From Neisseriaceae bacterium (GTDB lineage Bacteria > Pseudomonadota > Gammaproteobacteria > Burkholderiales > UBA11063), in contig CANEUJ010000080.1 in assembly GCA_947441745.1 (NCBI GenBank), positions 1-7,483 of the forward strand: a DNA stretch of 7,483 nucleotides. The letters run 5' to 3'. Both the position numbers and the translations under genes were made by a program. The notes below the pieces were generated by a model. The model was not told the DNA's origin. It worked only from the letters and a program-made list of their open reading frames with translations, and searched no databases. Positions 1 through 7,325 of this stretch are shown here, piece by piece (within the stretch, counting starts at the first letter, position 1; the number at the start of each line of letters is the position of its first letter).

Positions 1-1030
1 CAACGTTAGTTAGTAGTTCTTTATTTAGACGATCACGAATCTGACGACTGGTTACAAATTTACCTTCAGTTCCTGCTAGTGGTGAAGTATTTACTTGGAA
101 TGTCATACTTAGTGTTGGTTCGTCAATTTTTAGCATTGGTAATGGTTCTGGATTATTAACATCACAAATTGTTTCACCAATACCGATATTTTCAATACCA
201 TTGATAAGTACGATATCACCAGCAACTGCTTCGCTCACATTGGCACGTTCTAGGCCTTCAAATACTTGTACTTGATTAATTTTAGCAGTTTTACGCTCAC
301 CATCAATACCTGTAGCTACTATTACTTGAGAGTTTGGTTTAATACGTCCTTGACGAATACGTCCAATTCCAATTCTACCAACAAAGCTAGAGTAATCTAG
401 TGCAGAAATCTGTAATTGTAAAGAGGCATCAGCATTATCTTCAGGGGCTACTACGTGCTCTAAAACTGTATCAAATAAAGCTTCCATATTATCAGTGATA
501 TTATTTTGATCCATTGTAGCAAAACCGTTTAGTGCTGAAGCAAATACTACTGGAAAATCTAGTTGTTCTTCGGTTGCACCAAGTTTGTCAAAGAGGTCAA
601 AAGTTTTATCAATTACCCAATCACACCTTGAACCAGGGCGGTCGATTTTATTGATAACTACAATTGGTTTTAGACCAAGTGCAAGAGCTTTTTTCGTTAC
701 GAAACGAGTTTGGGGCATAGGGCCCTCAACTGCATCCACCAAAAGTAATACACCATCAACCATTCCTAAAACCCGCTCAACTTCACCACCAAAATCGGCA
801 TGTCCTGGGGTATCAACGATATTAATACGTGTGCCTTTATAGTTTAGTGAAACGTTTTTGGCTAAAATTGTAATTCCACGTTCTTTCTCAAGGTCATTAC
901 TATCCATAACGCGTTCAACAACTTGTTGATGTGCTGAGAATGTCCCAGCAGCTTGTAATAATTTATCCACTAATGTGGTTTTTCCATGATCGACGTGGGC
1001 GATAATTGCGATATTACGTAAGTTTCTCAT
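1..1030 (-). CDS. typA: TypA/BipA ribosome-associated translational GTPase, N-terminal part (runs off left edge)
   Basis: The minus strand from 1030 encodes a protein starting MRNLRNIAIIAHVDHGKTT, the hallmark start of TypA/BipA, a translation-factor GTPase of the EF-G/LepA family that binds 70S ribosomes and supports growth under cold and other stress and ribosome assembly. Visible GTPase motifs are the P-loop AHVDHGKT (residues 11-18), switch I region with ERGITI (50-55), G3 DTPGH (73-77), G4 NKID (127-130) and a G5-like ASALNG. Domain II follows, with LQLQISALDY, then the EGKFVTSRQIRDRLNKEL segment near the cut. About 343 of roughly 600 residues are in the window, with no internal stop or frameshift. 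The start fits the family, although the Shine-Dalgarno is weak (an AAAGA stretch about ten bases upstream). It is a core chromosomal gene, transcribed divergently from cas9, and is unlikely to be part of the CRISPR system. Confidence 0.97.
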   Translation of the reverse strand, partial: MRNLRNIAIIAHVDHGKTTLVDKLLQAAGTFSAHQQVVERVMDSNDLEKERGITILAKNVSLNYKGTRINIVDTPGHADFGGEVERVLGMVDGVLLLVDAVEGPMPQTRFVTKKALALGLKPIVVINKIDRPGSRCDWVIDKTFDLFDKLGATEEQLDFPVVFASALNGFATMDQNNITDNMEALFDTVLEHVVAPEDNADASLQLQISALDYSSFVGRIGIGRIRQGRIKPNSQVIVATGIDGERKTAKINQVQVFEGLERANVSEAVAGDIVLINGIENIGIGETICDVNNPEPLPMLKIDEPTLSMTFQVNTSPLAGTEGKFVTSRQIRDRLNKELLTNV

Positions 1031-1104
1031 TAATTTAAGTCTTTCTATTTCTTATGTGCTGATTGATGTTTTTATACGACTACATTTATTCTATGTAACG
1101 TGTG

Positions 1105-1113
1105 ATTATACCA
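1105..1113 (-). promoter_or_regulatory. Extended -10 promoter element for typA
   Basis: On the minus strand this reads TGGTATAAT, a perfect extended -10 box (TGN then TATAAT), 75 bp upstream of the typA start codon. No good -35 hexamer is seen at 17 bp; TAATAC is the best there, and a TTTAAT lies at 19 bp. Extended -10 promoters often do without a -35. The transcript would have a leader of about 70 nt. The same ten bases (ATGGTATAAT) form the end of every CRISPR repeat in this window. Confidence 0.6.
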
Positions 1114-1195
1114 TACTTATTAATAATGTATTAAATGTACCCAACTGGAATTTGCGTACTTCACTTTACAAATTAGGTAATGATATCGAAAATAT

Positions 1196-1240
1196 TATAA
1201 TTTACCTGCTTAATTAGTTGTAAAATACCTACATTATAAT
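1196..1240 (+). promoter_or_regulatory. Probable cas operon promoter region (two candidate -10 boxes)
   Basis: Two perfect TATAAT hexamers lie upstream of cas9 on the plus strand, at 1196-1201 and 1235-1240. The second is 19 bp from the cas9 ATG and would give a leader of only about a dozen bases. Neither has a convincing -35 at 16-18 bp, nor a TG extension. AGGTAA (1175-1180) and TTACCT (1202-1207) form a 6-bp inverted repeat around the first -10 and could be an operator, but this is speculative. Which box is used cannot be decided from sequence alone. Confidence 0.45.
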
Positions 1241-1259
1241 TGTTTATAAATGGTGGTAT

Positions 1260-4200
1260 ATGAGATATGTTTTAGGTTTGGATCTTGGTATTACGTCAAT
1301 TGGATGGGCTGTATACAATTGTGAATTAAATAATATACATGAATGTGGTGTTCGTTTATTTGACGCCGCAGAAAATCCAAAAGATAAATCTTCATTAGCT
1401 GAACCTAGGCGTATAGCTAGGGGGCAACGAAGAAGAATAAGACGACGTGCTTATCGTATGGAAAAAATAAAACAACTTTTAATTCAAACTAAAATTATTT
1501 CTGAGGTGGAGTTAGAGAATTTATTTATTCGACAAGGCATAAACACTTTGCAAAATAAAATTAGGTTATATGATGTTTATGATTTACGATATAAAGCATT
1601 AGAACATAGATTATCTAATCTTGAATTAGCTCAAGTTTTAATTCATTTAGCCAAACATCGCGGGTTTAAATCCAATCGTAAAAATGACAAGTCAGTTGCA
1701 GGTAAAATTAATGATAGTCTACAAAAAAATAGTGAATTACTTGGTAGTGGTAGATATAGATCAGTTGGGCATATGCTGTCTGAAGATGAAAAATTTGCAT
1801 TAAAAAAACGAAATGGTAATAATGATTATCAAGCAATGATAAAGCGTGAAGATATAGAAAAAGAGGCTAAATTAATTTTAGATGTTCAAGCAAATCAGGG
1901 GAACACATTGGTTACACCAGAGTTTATTGAACGATATATTACAATGTTTAATTGGCAAAAAACTTTTGATTGGGGTGGTCGTATTCGTGAGATGGTAGGT
2001 GCTTGTCAATTTGAGCGTGAAGAGAAACGTGCTGCTAAAGCGTGTTTTAGTAGTGAAAAATTTATTGCATTTTCTAAGTTAAACAATATTAAGTATACAA
2101 TGGACTCAATTGAATATAGTTTGTCAACTAATGAAACTCTAGCGATATTTAATCTAGCTGTAAATAAAAAATCTGGATTAACTTTTGCGGATATTCGTTT
2201 TGAACTTGGTATATCTGATAATGCAAAATTTAATTTTGTTAAGTATGATATAAAGGGTGATTTTTTAGAAATTGAAAAAAAAGAGAAGATTAAAGAACTT
2301 GAATTAAAATCATATCATTTGATTAAAAAATCTATAGTTAGCCAAGTCGGTAAAACTACATTTGATAATTTAATACAAAATATCAAACTTTATGATGATA
2401 TTGCCACCGAGTTAACATATAATAAGACAGATGAATCAATTAGAGAGTCATTGTGGGGTGTTTTTGAAGGTAGTGTTGAGTACTCAAATATTTTTAGTAA
2501 GCAGGAACAATCCTTAATTATTGATGCATTGATTAATGATGGAATTGGATTTGATAAAAATATCAGTTTATCTTTAAAGGCTTTGTATAAAATAATTCCA
2601 TATCTAGAGGATGGTAATCGTTATGATGAGGCTTCTAAATTAGCGGGATATCACCATAGTCAGAAAAATAATCAGCTTTATCAAAAACTTCCATCCATAC
2701 AGTCTTTGGGGCTGGATCAGGAATTAACCAATCCCGTAGTAATTAGAGCTGTTAGTCAGCTAAGAAAAGTTATTAACGCAATAATTGATAAATATGGTTC
2801 GCCATACCAAATTAATATAGAAATGGCACGTGATATCGGTAAAAGTATAGAACAAAGAAATGAAATTAGTAAGCGTCAAAAAGATAACCGAGATAACTCA
2901 GACAGGTTACGTCTACTATTTAAAGAGTATTTTAATCGAGACCCTATGAAAGATGAATTACTTAAGTATCGTTTGTGGAAGCAACAAGATGGCAAATGTG
3001 TTTATAGTGGAGATATTATTAACTTATCTAGTATTCTTCATGGCGAAAATGCTACACAGGTTGATCATATTTTACCATTTTCAAGAAGTTTTGATGATAG
3101 TCTAAATAATAAAGTTCTTTGTTTAACAGCCGAAAATCAGCGAAAAGCTAATCAAATTCCTTTTGAATATTTTGGACAGAACCAAGAGAAATGGCATTGG
3201 TTTGAAGAGCATTGTGACTCACTCCATAAGCATGGTAGGCAGTCAGGATTTAGTGATAAAAAGCACCAAAACCTCAAGCTAAAAACATTTAATCAAGAAG
3301 GTTTTATCGATCGCAATTTGAATGATACACGTTATATTTCAAGCTTTTGTTTAAATTATCTTAAAGATTATTTATTATTCGCTGATAAAACCAATAAAAA
3401 ACCAGTAAGAACACTGACAGGTCAGGCAACTGCATTTATTCGTAACCATTGGGGATTAGTTAAAAAGCGTGAAGAAAGTGATTTGCATCACGCACAAGAT
3501 GCCTGTGTGATTGCAGCCTTTACAACAAATATGGAGCAAAAAATTATGCAATTTATGCGAGCAAAGGATTATGGTAGACAACAAAATGCTACCTACACCG
3601 ATCCTGAAAGTGGTGAAGTTTTTGATCAATTCCCTATGCCTAATTTAAACTTTAGAGATGAGGTTAAACAGAGATTAAAAGAGGTATTTGTATCAAGAAT
3701 GCCAAAACGTGGCATTTCTGGTAGTGTGCATAAAGAAACCATAAGATCCTTGAAATATGTAGATAAGCCAGTTTCTAACTACAATGCTGGAAAGCCATTT
3801 TCAACAATTAACTCAAGCCTTATTGATAGTGGAATTAAGATTGATAAGAATGATGAAATTCCTACTTTATGTCCAACATATAAACAGCATAATCCTAGAA
3901 TTTATAACTTGCTCAAACAAAGATTAGAAGAGCATGGTAATGATTGTAAAAAAGCTTTTGCTACTCCTATATTTGCACCTAAAAAAGATGGTACTTCAAG
4001 TGAAGTGCAGATAAAGTCAGTTAAGGTTATTCAACCACAAAATACAGGAGTTAGAGTTAATAAAGGAATTGCTGATAACGGCGGTATGGTTAGAATTGAT
4101 ATTTTTACAAAAGATGGAAAAAATTATATTGTTCCTATATATCAAGCTGATGTAGTTAAGGATAAGTTGCCTGATAGGGCAATTCTTGCTAGTAAGCAAG

Positions 4201-4487
4201 AGTCAGAGTGGGAGCGGATTGATGATAGTTATAAGTTTAGATTTAGTTTATTTGCCAAGGATTTGGTGAAGATAGTTACTAAAAAAGTGGCTTATTTTGG
4301 CTATTATAGTGGGTGTGATCGAGCTAATGGTGCGTTATCTATTTTGTTACATGATGGCTCTAATGAAATACGTGGAATTGGTATAAAGCTTAATACTGTT
4401 TTAGAGAAATATCAGGTGGATGTTTTGGGTAATTACAGTCAAGTAAAACAAGAAACTAGGTTAGGGTTTAATAAAAAATCATTGTAG
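1260..4487 (+). CDS. cas9: Type II-C CRISPR-associated endonuclease Cas9 (1075 aa)
   Basis: RNA-guided double-strand DNA endonuclease, the effector of this system. Motifs in order: RuvC-I GLDLGITSIGW with D8; arginine-rich bridge helix at about 48-70 (EPRRIARGQRRRIRRRAYR); a REC lobe of about 400 residues; RuvC-II INIEMARD with E521; HNH VDHILPFSRS with D602 and H603, and N626 in AENQRKAN; RuvC-III HHAQDA with H744 and D747; then WED and PAM-interacting regions (RIDIF near 945, FGYYSGCDRANG near 1013-1024). All catalytic residues known from the family are present and the frame is intact. Length matches compact II-C enzymes (Campylobacter jejuni 984, Neisseria 1082). By eye the N-terminus recalls C. 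jejuni Cas9 and the C-terminus Neisseria Cas9. The start puts the RuvC motif at residue 5, as in C. jejuni Cas9, and is preceded by GGTGG at only 3 bp. First gene of the cas9-cas1-cas2 operon. Confidence 0.98.
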   Translation: MRYVLGLDLGITSIGWAVYNCELNNIHECGVRLFDAAENPKDKSSLAEPRRIARGQRRRIRRRAYRMEKIKQLLIQTKIISEVELENLFIRQGINTLQNKIRLYDVYDLRYKALEHRLSNLELAQVLIHLAKHRGFKSNRKNDKSVAGKINDSLQKNSELLGSGRYRSVGHMLSEDEKFALKKRNGNNDYQAMIKREDIEKEAKLILDVQANQGNTLVTPEFIERYITMFNWQKTFDWGGRIREMVGACQFEREEKRAAKACFSSEKFIAFSKLNNIKYTMDSIEYSLSTNETLAIFNLAVNKKSGLTFADIRFELGISDNAKFNFVKYDIKGDFLEIEKKEKIKELELKSYHLIKKSIVSQVGKTTFDNLIQNIKLYDDIATELTYNKTDESIRESLWGVFEGSVEYSNIFSKQEQSLIIDALINDGIGFDKNISLSLKALYKIIPYLEDGNRYDEASKLAGYHHSQKNNQLYQKLPSIQSLGLDQELTNPVVIRAVSQLRKVINAIIDKYGSPYQINIEMARDIGKSIEQRNEISKRQKDNRDNSDRLRLLFKEYFNRDPMKDELLKYRLWKQQDGKCVYSGDIINLSSILHGENATQVDHILPFSRSFDDSLNNKVLCLTAENQRKANQIPFEYFGQNQEKWHWFEEHCDSLHKHGRQSGFSDKKHQNLKLKTFNQEGFIDRNLNDTRYISSFCLNYLKDYLLFADKTNKKPVRTLTGQATAFIRNHWGLVKKREESDLHHAQDACVIAAFTTNMEQKIMQFMRAKDYGRQQNATYTDPESGEVFDQFPMPNLNFRDEVKQRLKEVFVSRMPKRGISGSVHKETIRSLKYVDKPVSNYNAGKPFSTINSSLIDSGIKIDKNDEIPTLCPTYKQHNPRIYNLLKQRLEEHGNDCKKAFATPIFAPKKDGTSSEVQIKSVKVIQPQNTGVRVNKGIADNGGMVRIDIFTKDGKNYIVPIYQADVVKDKLPDRAILASKQESEWERIDDSYKFRFSLFAKDLVKIVTKKVAYFGYYSGCDRANGALSILLHDGSNEIRGIGIKLNTVLEKYQVDVLGNYSQVKQETRLGFNKKSL

Positions 4488-4499
4488 GTAATATAATTT

Positions 4500-5447
4500 A
4501 TGAGCTACAGAACAGTTGTTATTTCTAATCCAAGTTATTTGCAGATAAGTAAATTGCAGTTACACATTACACAGGGCGATGATGCCTACACTGTTCCACT
4601 TGAAGATATTGCTTGTATAGTGCTTAATCATTATCAAATTAGTTTATCAGCTAACTTGTTATCTGGATGTGCAACAAATAATATAGTATTAATATCTTGT
4701 GATGAGAAGCATTTGCCAGATGGAATATTTCACAGTTATTTACCACATTCACGACAAAATTTAGTATTACAAAAACAAATTAATTTAAGCCAAGCTTTTA
4801 AAAAACGTGTTTGGCAGGCTATTATAAAGCAGAAGATTGTCAATCAAGCGGTTGTTTTAGAAAAAACAAACTCCGGTGTCAATGATATTAGTAATAAGTT
4901 ACTTAATTTAGCATCTAAGATTAGTTCAGGAGATAAAGAAAATAGAGAAGCACAAGCAAGTAGAATCTATTTCCCTGCTTTATTTGGGAGTGAGTTTACT
5001 AGACTAGATAAATTCAAATACTCAGATGATGCTATTATTCAAAATATTAATTCATTATTAAATTATGCATATACAATAATTCGTAGTATTATAATTAGAA
5101 CTATAGTTGGATATGGATTGCTACCAACACTGGGTATCTGTCATGATAATCAAATGAATGCCTTTAATTTGGCTGATGATTTTATTGAACCATTTAGGGC
5201 GTTTGTGGATTGGTATGTTTGGAGTATGATTTTTGAAAACATAGATATCAATTTAAATAAAGCTAATAAGTTTAAACTTATTGACTGTATTAATTTTATT
5301 ATAGTTATTGATGGAAAAAATACTACAGTTATAAACGCTATAGATGTAATGTTAAAGAGTTTTATTACTTGTATTAATACCAATAGTTATGAAGCACTGC
5401 TATTACCTAGTTTGCCCATTAAATTAGAACGCAGTAATATTAATTAG
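4500..5447 (+). CDS. cas1: CRISPR integrase Cas1, type II (315 aa)
   Basis: Catalytic subunit of the Cas1-Cas2 spacer integrase, which joins new protospacers to the array by staggered transesterification at repeat ends. The type II Cas1 opening MSYRTVVISN is followed by an N-terminal beta-rich domain to about residue 85 and an alpha-helical catalytic domain. The metal-binding triad is visible as E150 (NREAQASRIYFPALFG), H215 (GICHDNQMNAFNLADDF) and E230 (IEPFRAFVD). The 15-residue gap between His and the last Glu is typical of type II Cas1. Length is normal (about 290-320). It starts 12 bp after the cas9 stop; AGG over the cas9 stop codon is a plausible but distant ribosome site (11 bp). It is intact, so the adaptation module looks functional. 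As no cas4 or csn2 is present, protospacer selection presumably relies on Cas9 and Cas1-Cas2, as proposed for II-C systems. Confidence 0.97.
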   Translation: MSYRTVVISNPSYLQISKLQLHITQGDDAYTVPLEDIACIVLNHYQISLSANLLSGCATNNIVLISCDEKHLPDGIFHSYLPHSRQNLVLQKQINLSQAFKKRVWQAIIKQKIVNQAVVLEKTNSGVNDISNKLLNLASKISSGDKENREAQASRIYFPALFGSEFTRLDKFKYSDDAIIQNINSLLNYAYTIIRSIIIRTIVGYGLLPTLGICHDNQMNAFNLADDFIEPFRAFVDWYVWSMIFENIDINLNKANKFKLIDCINFIIVIDGKNTTVINAIDVMLKSFITCINTNSYEALLLPSLPIKLERSNIN

Positions 5448-5456
5448 CCAAAAATA

Positions 5457-5789
5457 ATGTTTTCGAATATAAGATGGATGAGAATAATAGTATTTTATGA
5501 TTTACCTGTTTCTACGCCTGATTTTCGTAGGAATTATCAATTATTTCATAGCTTTATTGTTAAGGATGGTTATGATATGTTGCAGTATTCTGTATATTGT
5601 AGACTATGTAACGGGCATGATAGTGTAAATAAGTTTATAAAACGACTAAATGACAACGCACCACCATATGGTAATGTTAGGGTAATGAAAGTAACCGAAA
5701 AACAATACAGCGAAATGTATTTTTTAGTTGGTAAGCCAACAGTCCAAGAAAAAATAACTAAAAGCAATAAACAATTAATGCTTTTTTAG
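5457..5789 (+). CDS. cas2: CRISPR adaptation protein Cas2, type II (110 aa)
   Basis: Small ferredoxin-fold partner that bridges two Cas1 dimers in the spacer integration complex. The sequence shows the first beta strand and conserved Asp in RWMRIIVFYDLPV (D15), the helix FRRNYQLFHSFIVKDGY, the second strand MLQYSVYCRLC, and PPYGNVRVMKVTEKQY with the FLVG strand, all standard for type II Cas2. The C-terminus ends in QLMLF, a short tail of the kind common in this family. The start at 5457, 9 bp after the cas1 stop, keeps the RWMR segment seen in relatives. An in-frame ATG at 5478 would still keep the catalytic strand and cannot be excluded; neither has a strong Shine-Dalgarno. Last gene of the operon and convergent with the tracrRNA gene, whose predicted end is adjacent to this stop codon. 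Confidence 0.95.
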   Translation: MFSNIRWMRIIVFYDLPVSTPDFRRNYQLFHSFIVKDGYDMLQYSVYCRLCNGHDSVNKFIKRLNDNAPPYGNVRVMKVTEKQYSEMYFLVGKPTVQEKITKSNKQLMLF

Positions 5790-5883
5790 AAATTAAATTG
5801 ACAGTTAGAGATGTCAGCTCTACGACTTTTTTAAATCTTTCGATCGTCTTATTATAGCAAACTAGCAAGTTTAGTAATGGTAT
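5790..5883 (-). ncRNA. tracrRNA (predicted, about 94 nt)
   Basis: The minus strand from 5883 down carries an anti-repeat. Bases 5863-5883 pair without mismatch to 21 nt of the crRNA repeat, 5859-5862 form a 4x4 internal loop, and 5851-5858 pair with the first 8 nt of the repeat (one G-U). After the anti-repeat comes AAUAAG, as in the Neisseria tracrRNA. A nexus-like hairpin follows: GAUC-GAAA-GAUU with a GNRA tetraloop, an A-rich bulge and a basal GAC/GUC pairing (5848-5824). The 3' part (5822-5799) can form UAGAG/CUCUA or UGACA/UGUCA, then a U-rich stretch. The 5' end matches the start predicted from the promoter. This RNA pairs with crRNA, supports Cas9 loading and, with RNase III if present, processing. 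The 3' end is approximate. Confidence 0.9.
5803..5832 (+). terminator. Possible rho-independent terminator of the cas operon
   Basis: Directly after cas2 the plus strand can form AGT-TAGAG / CTCTA-CG-ACT (5803-5810 with 5818-5827, loop 5811-5817, a 2-nt bulge), followed by a run of T to 5832. The stem is short and AT-rich, so termination would be weak. The same bases, read on the other strand, are part of the tracrRNA body. Confidence 0.4.
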
Positions 5884-5889
5884 GGAGTT

Positions 5890-5918
5890 ATTGTAATAAA
5901 AAATAACATAAAAATCAA
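5890..5918 (-). promoter_or_regulatory. Promoter of the tracrRNA gene
   Basis: On the minus strand a -35 TTGATT (5913-5918) and a -10 TACAAT (5890-5895) are separated by exactly 17 bp, each one or two bases from consensus. The start about 7 nt past the -10 falls at 5883, the very first base that pairs with the crRNA repeat. The promoter therefore appears placed to make the short, ready-to-pair tracrRNA. Confidence 0.8.
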
Positions 5919-5996
5919 ATTTATTTTAATTTTTAACGGTTTTATTTTAACATAATCATATTTTTGCTTGATAAAACAGTTTGTTAAATTACACGT
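5919..5996. other. AT-rich spacer between tracrRNA promoter and array; possible CRISPR leader
   Basis: This 78-bp stretch is very AT-rich and has no open reading frame worth calling. TTTATTTTAA occurs twice, at 5920-5929 and 5941-5950, two helical turns apart. It sits directly against the cas-proximal repeat, where a leader guiding Cas1-Cas2 could lie. In crRNA sense this is the downstream end of the array, so calling it a leader is an inference. Confidence 0.4.
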
Positions 5997-6032
5997 ATTA
6001 TACCATTACTAAACTTGCTAACGAGCTATAAC
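5997..6032 (-). repeat. CRISPR repeat unit (cas-proximal copy, representative)
   Basis: The 36-bp unit has near-symmetric ends (ATTATA at one side, TATAAC at the other) and an internal GCT/AGC mini-stem (GCTAACGAGC on the plus strand). In crRNA sense, positions 1-8 and 13-33 pair with the tracrRNA anti-repeat, and 9-12 (UCGU) make the internal loop. The last nine bases are an extended -10 box. Confidence 0.95.
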
Positions 6033-7316
6033 ACTTTCATATTTATATTTATCCTATAAAAAATTATACCATTACTAAACTTGCTAACGAGCTATAACTT
6101 CATTAACAGCAACCCGATTAAGCTGTACATTATACCATTACTAAACTTGCTAACGAGCTATAACGCTGATAGATAATGAGCAAAGAACATTATAATTATA
6201 CCATTACTAAACTTGCTAACGAGCTATAACATTTAACGTAGGGTCTGTATTAATTGTAATATTATACCATTACTAAACTTGCTAACGAGCTATAACGCGG
6301 GCGTCTACGTTCTGAGATATAATTTTATTATACCATTACTAAACTTGCTAACGAGCTATAACGCAAGCTGGAATGTAAGGCGTTACAGCTTTATTATACC
6401 ATTACTAAACTTGCTAACGAGCTATAACCAGTGACAATATTTTAGTATTTGAATTTGAATTATACCATTACTAAACTTGCTAACGAGCTATAACTATTGA
6501 ATATACTTTAAAACAATTAATTTGATTATACCATTACTAAACTTGCTAACGAGCTATAACCTCAAAACTATCATTTGTTAAATCCCTCGGATTATACCAT
6601 TACTAAACTTGCTAACGAGCTATAACAATATAGATGATGTATTGCGATGTTTTTTAATTATACCATTACTAAACTTGCTAACGAGCTATAACAAATATGA
6701 AACCATTATCCAATTTCATTAAATTATACCATTACTAAACTTGCTAACGAGCTATAACTAACAGTCCTGTTTCATAAATTTCTCTTGAATTATACCATTA
6801 CTAAACTTGCTAACGAGCTATAACCCTCTAAATCGATTATCTAACAATTTATTTATTATACCATTACTAAACTTGCTAACGAGCTATAACTAAAACAGTA
6901 GAATCAGCTACTATGTTTGAATTATACCATTACTAAACTTGCTAACGAGCTATAACCACTTCAAATTGTTCTTTTGTAATATTTTCATTATACCATTACT
7001 AAACTTGCTAACGAGCTATAACGGCAGCAAACTTCAAGTCGTTTGGAATTTTATTATACCATTACTAAACTTGCTAACGAGCTATAACATCGTCGCCAGT
7101 TAATACACAATTCTCTACATTATACCATTACTAAACTTGCTAACGAGCTATAACTTTTCCATCTAATGCATAACTACCGTTTCCATTATACCATTACTAA
7201 ACTTGCTAACGAGCTATAACATGCGAGGATGGAATTGCCGATAATGTTAAATTATACCATTACTAAACTTGCTAACGAGCTATAACATCGCTTTAGTTTG
7301 GGCATATCATAAATAA

Positions 7317-7325
7317 ATTATACCA
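7317..7325 (-). promoter_or_regulatory. Repeat-embedded crRNA promoter (shown for the cas-distal repeat; present in all 21)
   Basis: In crRNA sense every repeat ends TGGTATAAT, a perfect extended -10. The bases 17 bp upstream inside the repeat (CTCGTT, or TCGTTA at 16 bp) are a poor -35. A start about 7 nt past the box falls in the spacer and leaves about 24 nt of it as guide. Repeat-borne promoters of this kind are established for Neisseria meningitidis II-C arrays, where crRNAs form without processing. Here they are inferred from sequence only. Confidence 0.75.

Noticed and set aside
585..842. Plus-strand open frame of 85 codons
   Set aside because: It lies wholly inside typA on the opposite strand, has low-complexity Ser/Thr/Pro composition, and is a shadow of a conserved gene.
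1105..1114. Stray CRISPR repeat fragment upstream of cas9
   Set aside because: Only ten bases match and then the sequence diverges; it is better explained as the typA extended -10 promoter.
1250..1324. Out-of-frame 24-codon open frame starting at ATG 1250 and overlapping the cas9 start
   Set aside because: No Shine-Dalgarno precedes it and the peptide has no recognisable feature; most likely chance.
4017..4199. Minus-strand open frame inside cas9
   Set aside because: Antisense to the conserved Cas9 C-terminal region, with no coding signal of its own.
5150..5383. Minus-strand open frame inside cas1
   Set aside because: Antisense shadow of the Cas1 catalytic domain; its hydrophobic look follows from AT-rich codons.
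5570..5767. Minus-strand open frame inside cas2
   Set aside because: Antisense shadow of Cas2, with no ribosome site or recognisable motif.
5890..5996. IHF site or a small gene such as csn2, cas4 or an anti-CRISPR between cas2 and the array
   Set aside because: No open frame of useful length exists, and the WATCAA-like stretches lack the rest of the IHF consensus.
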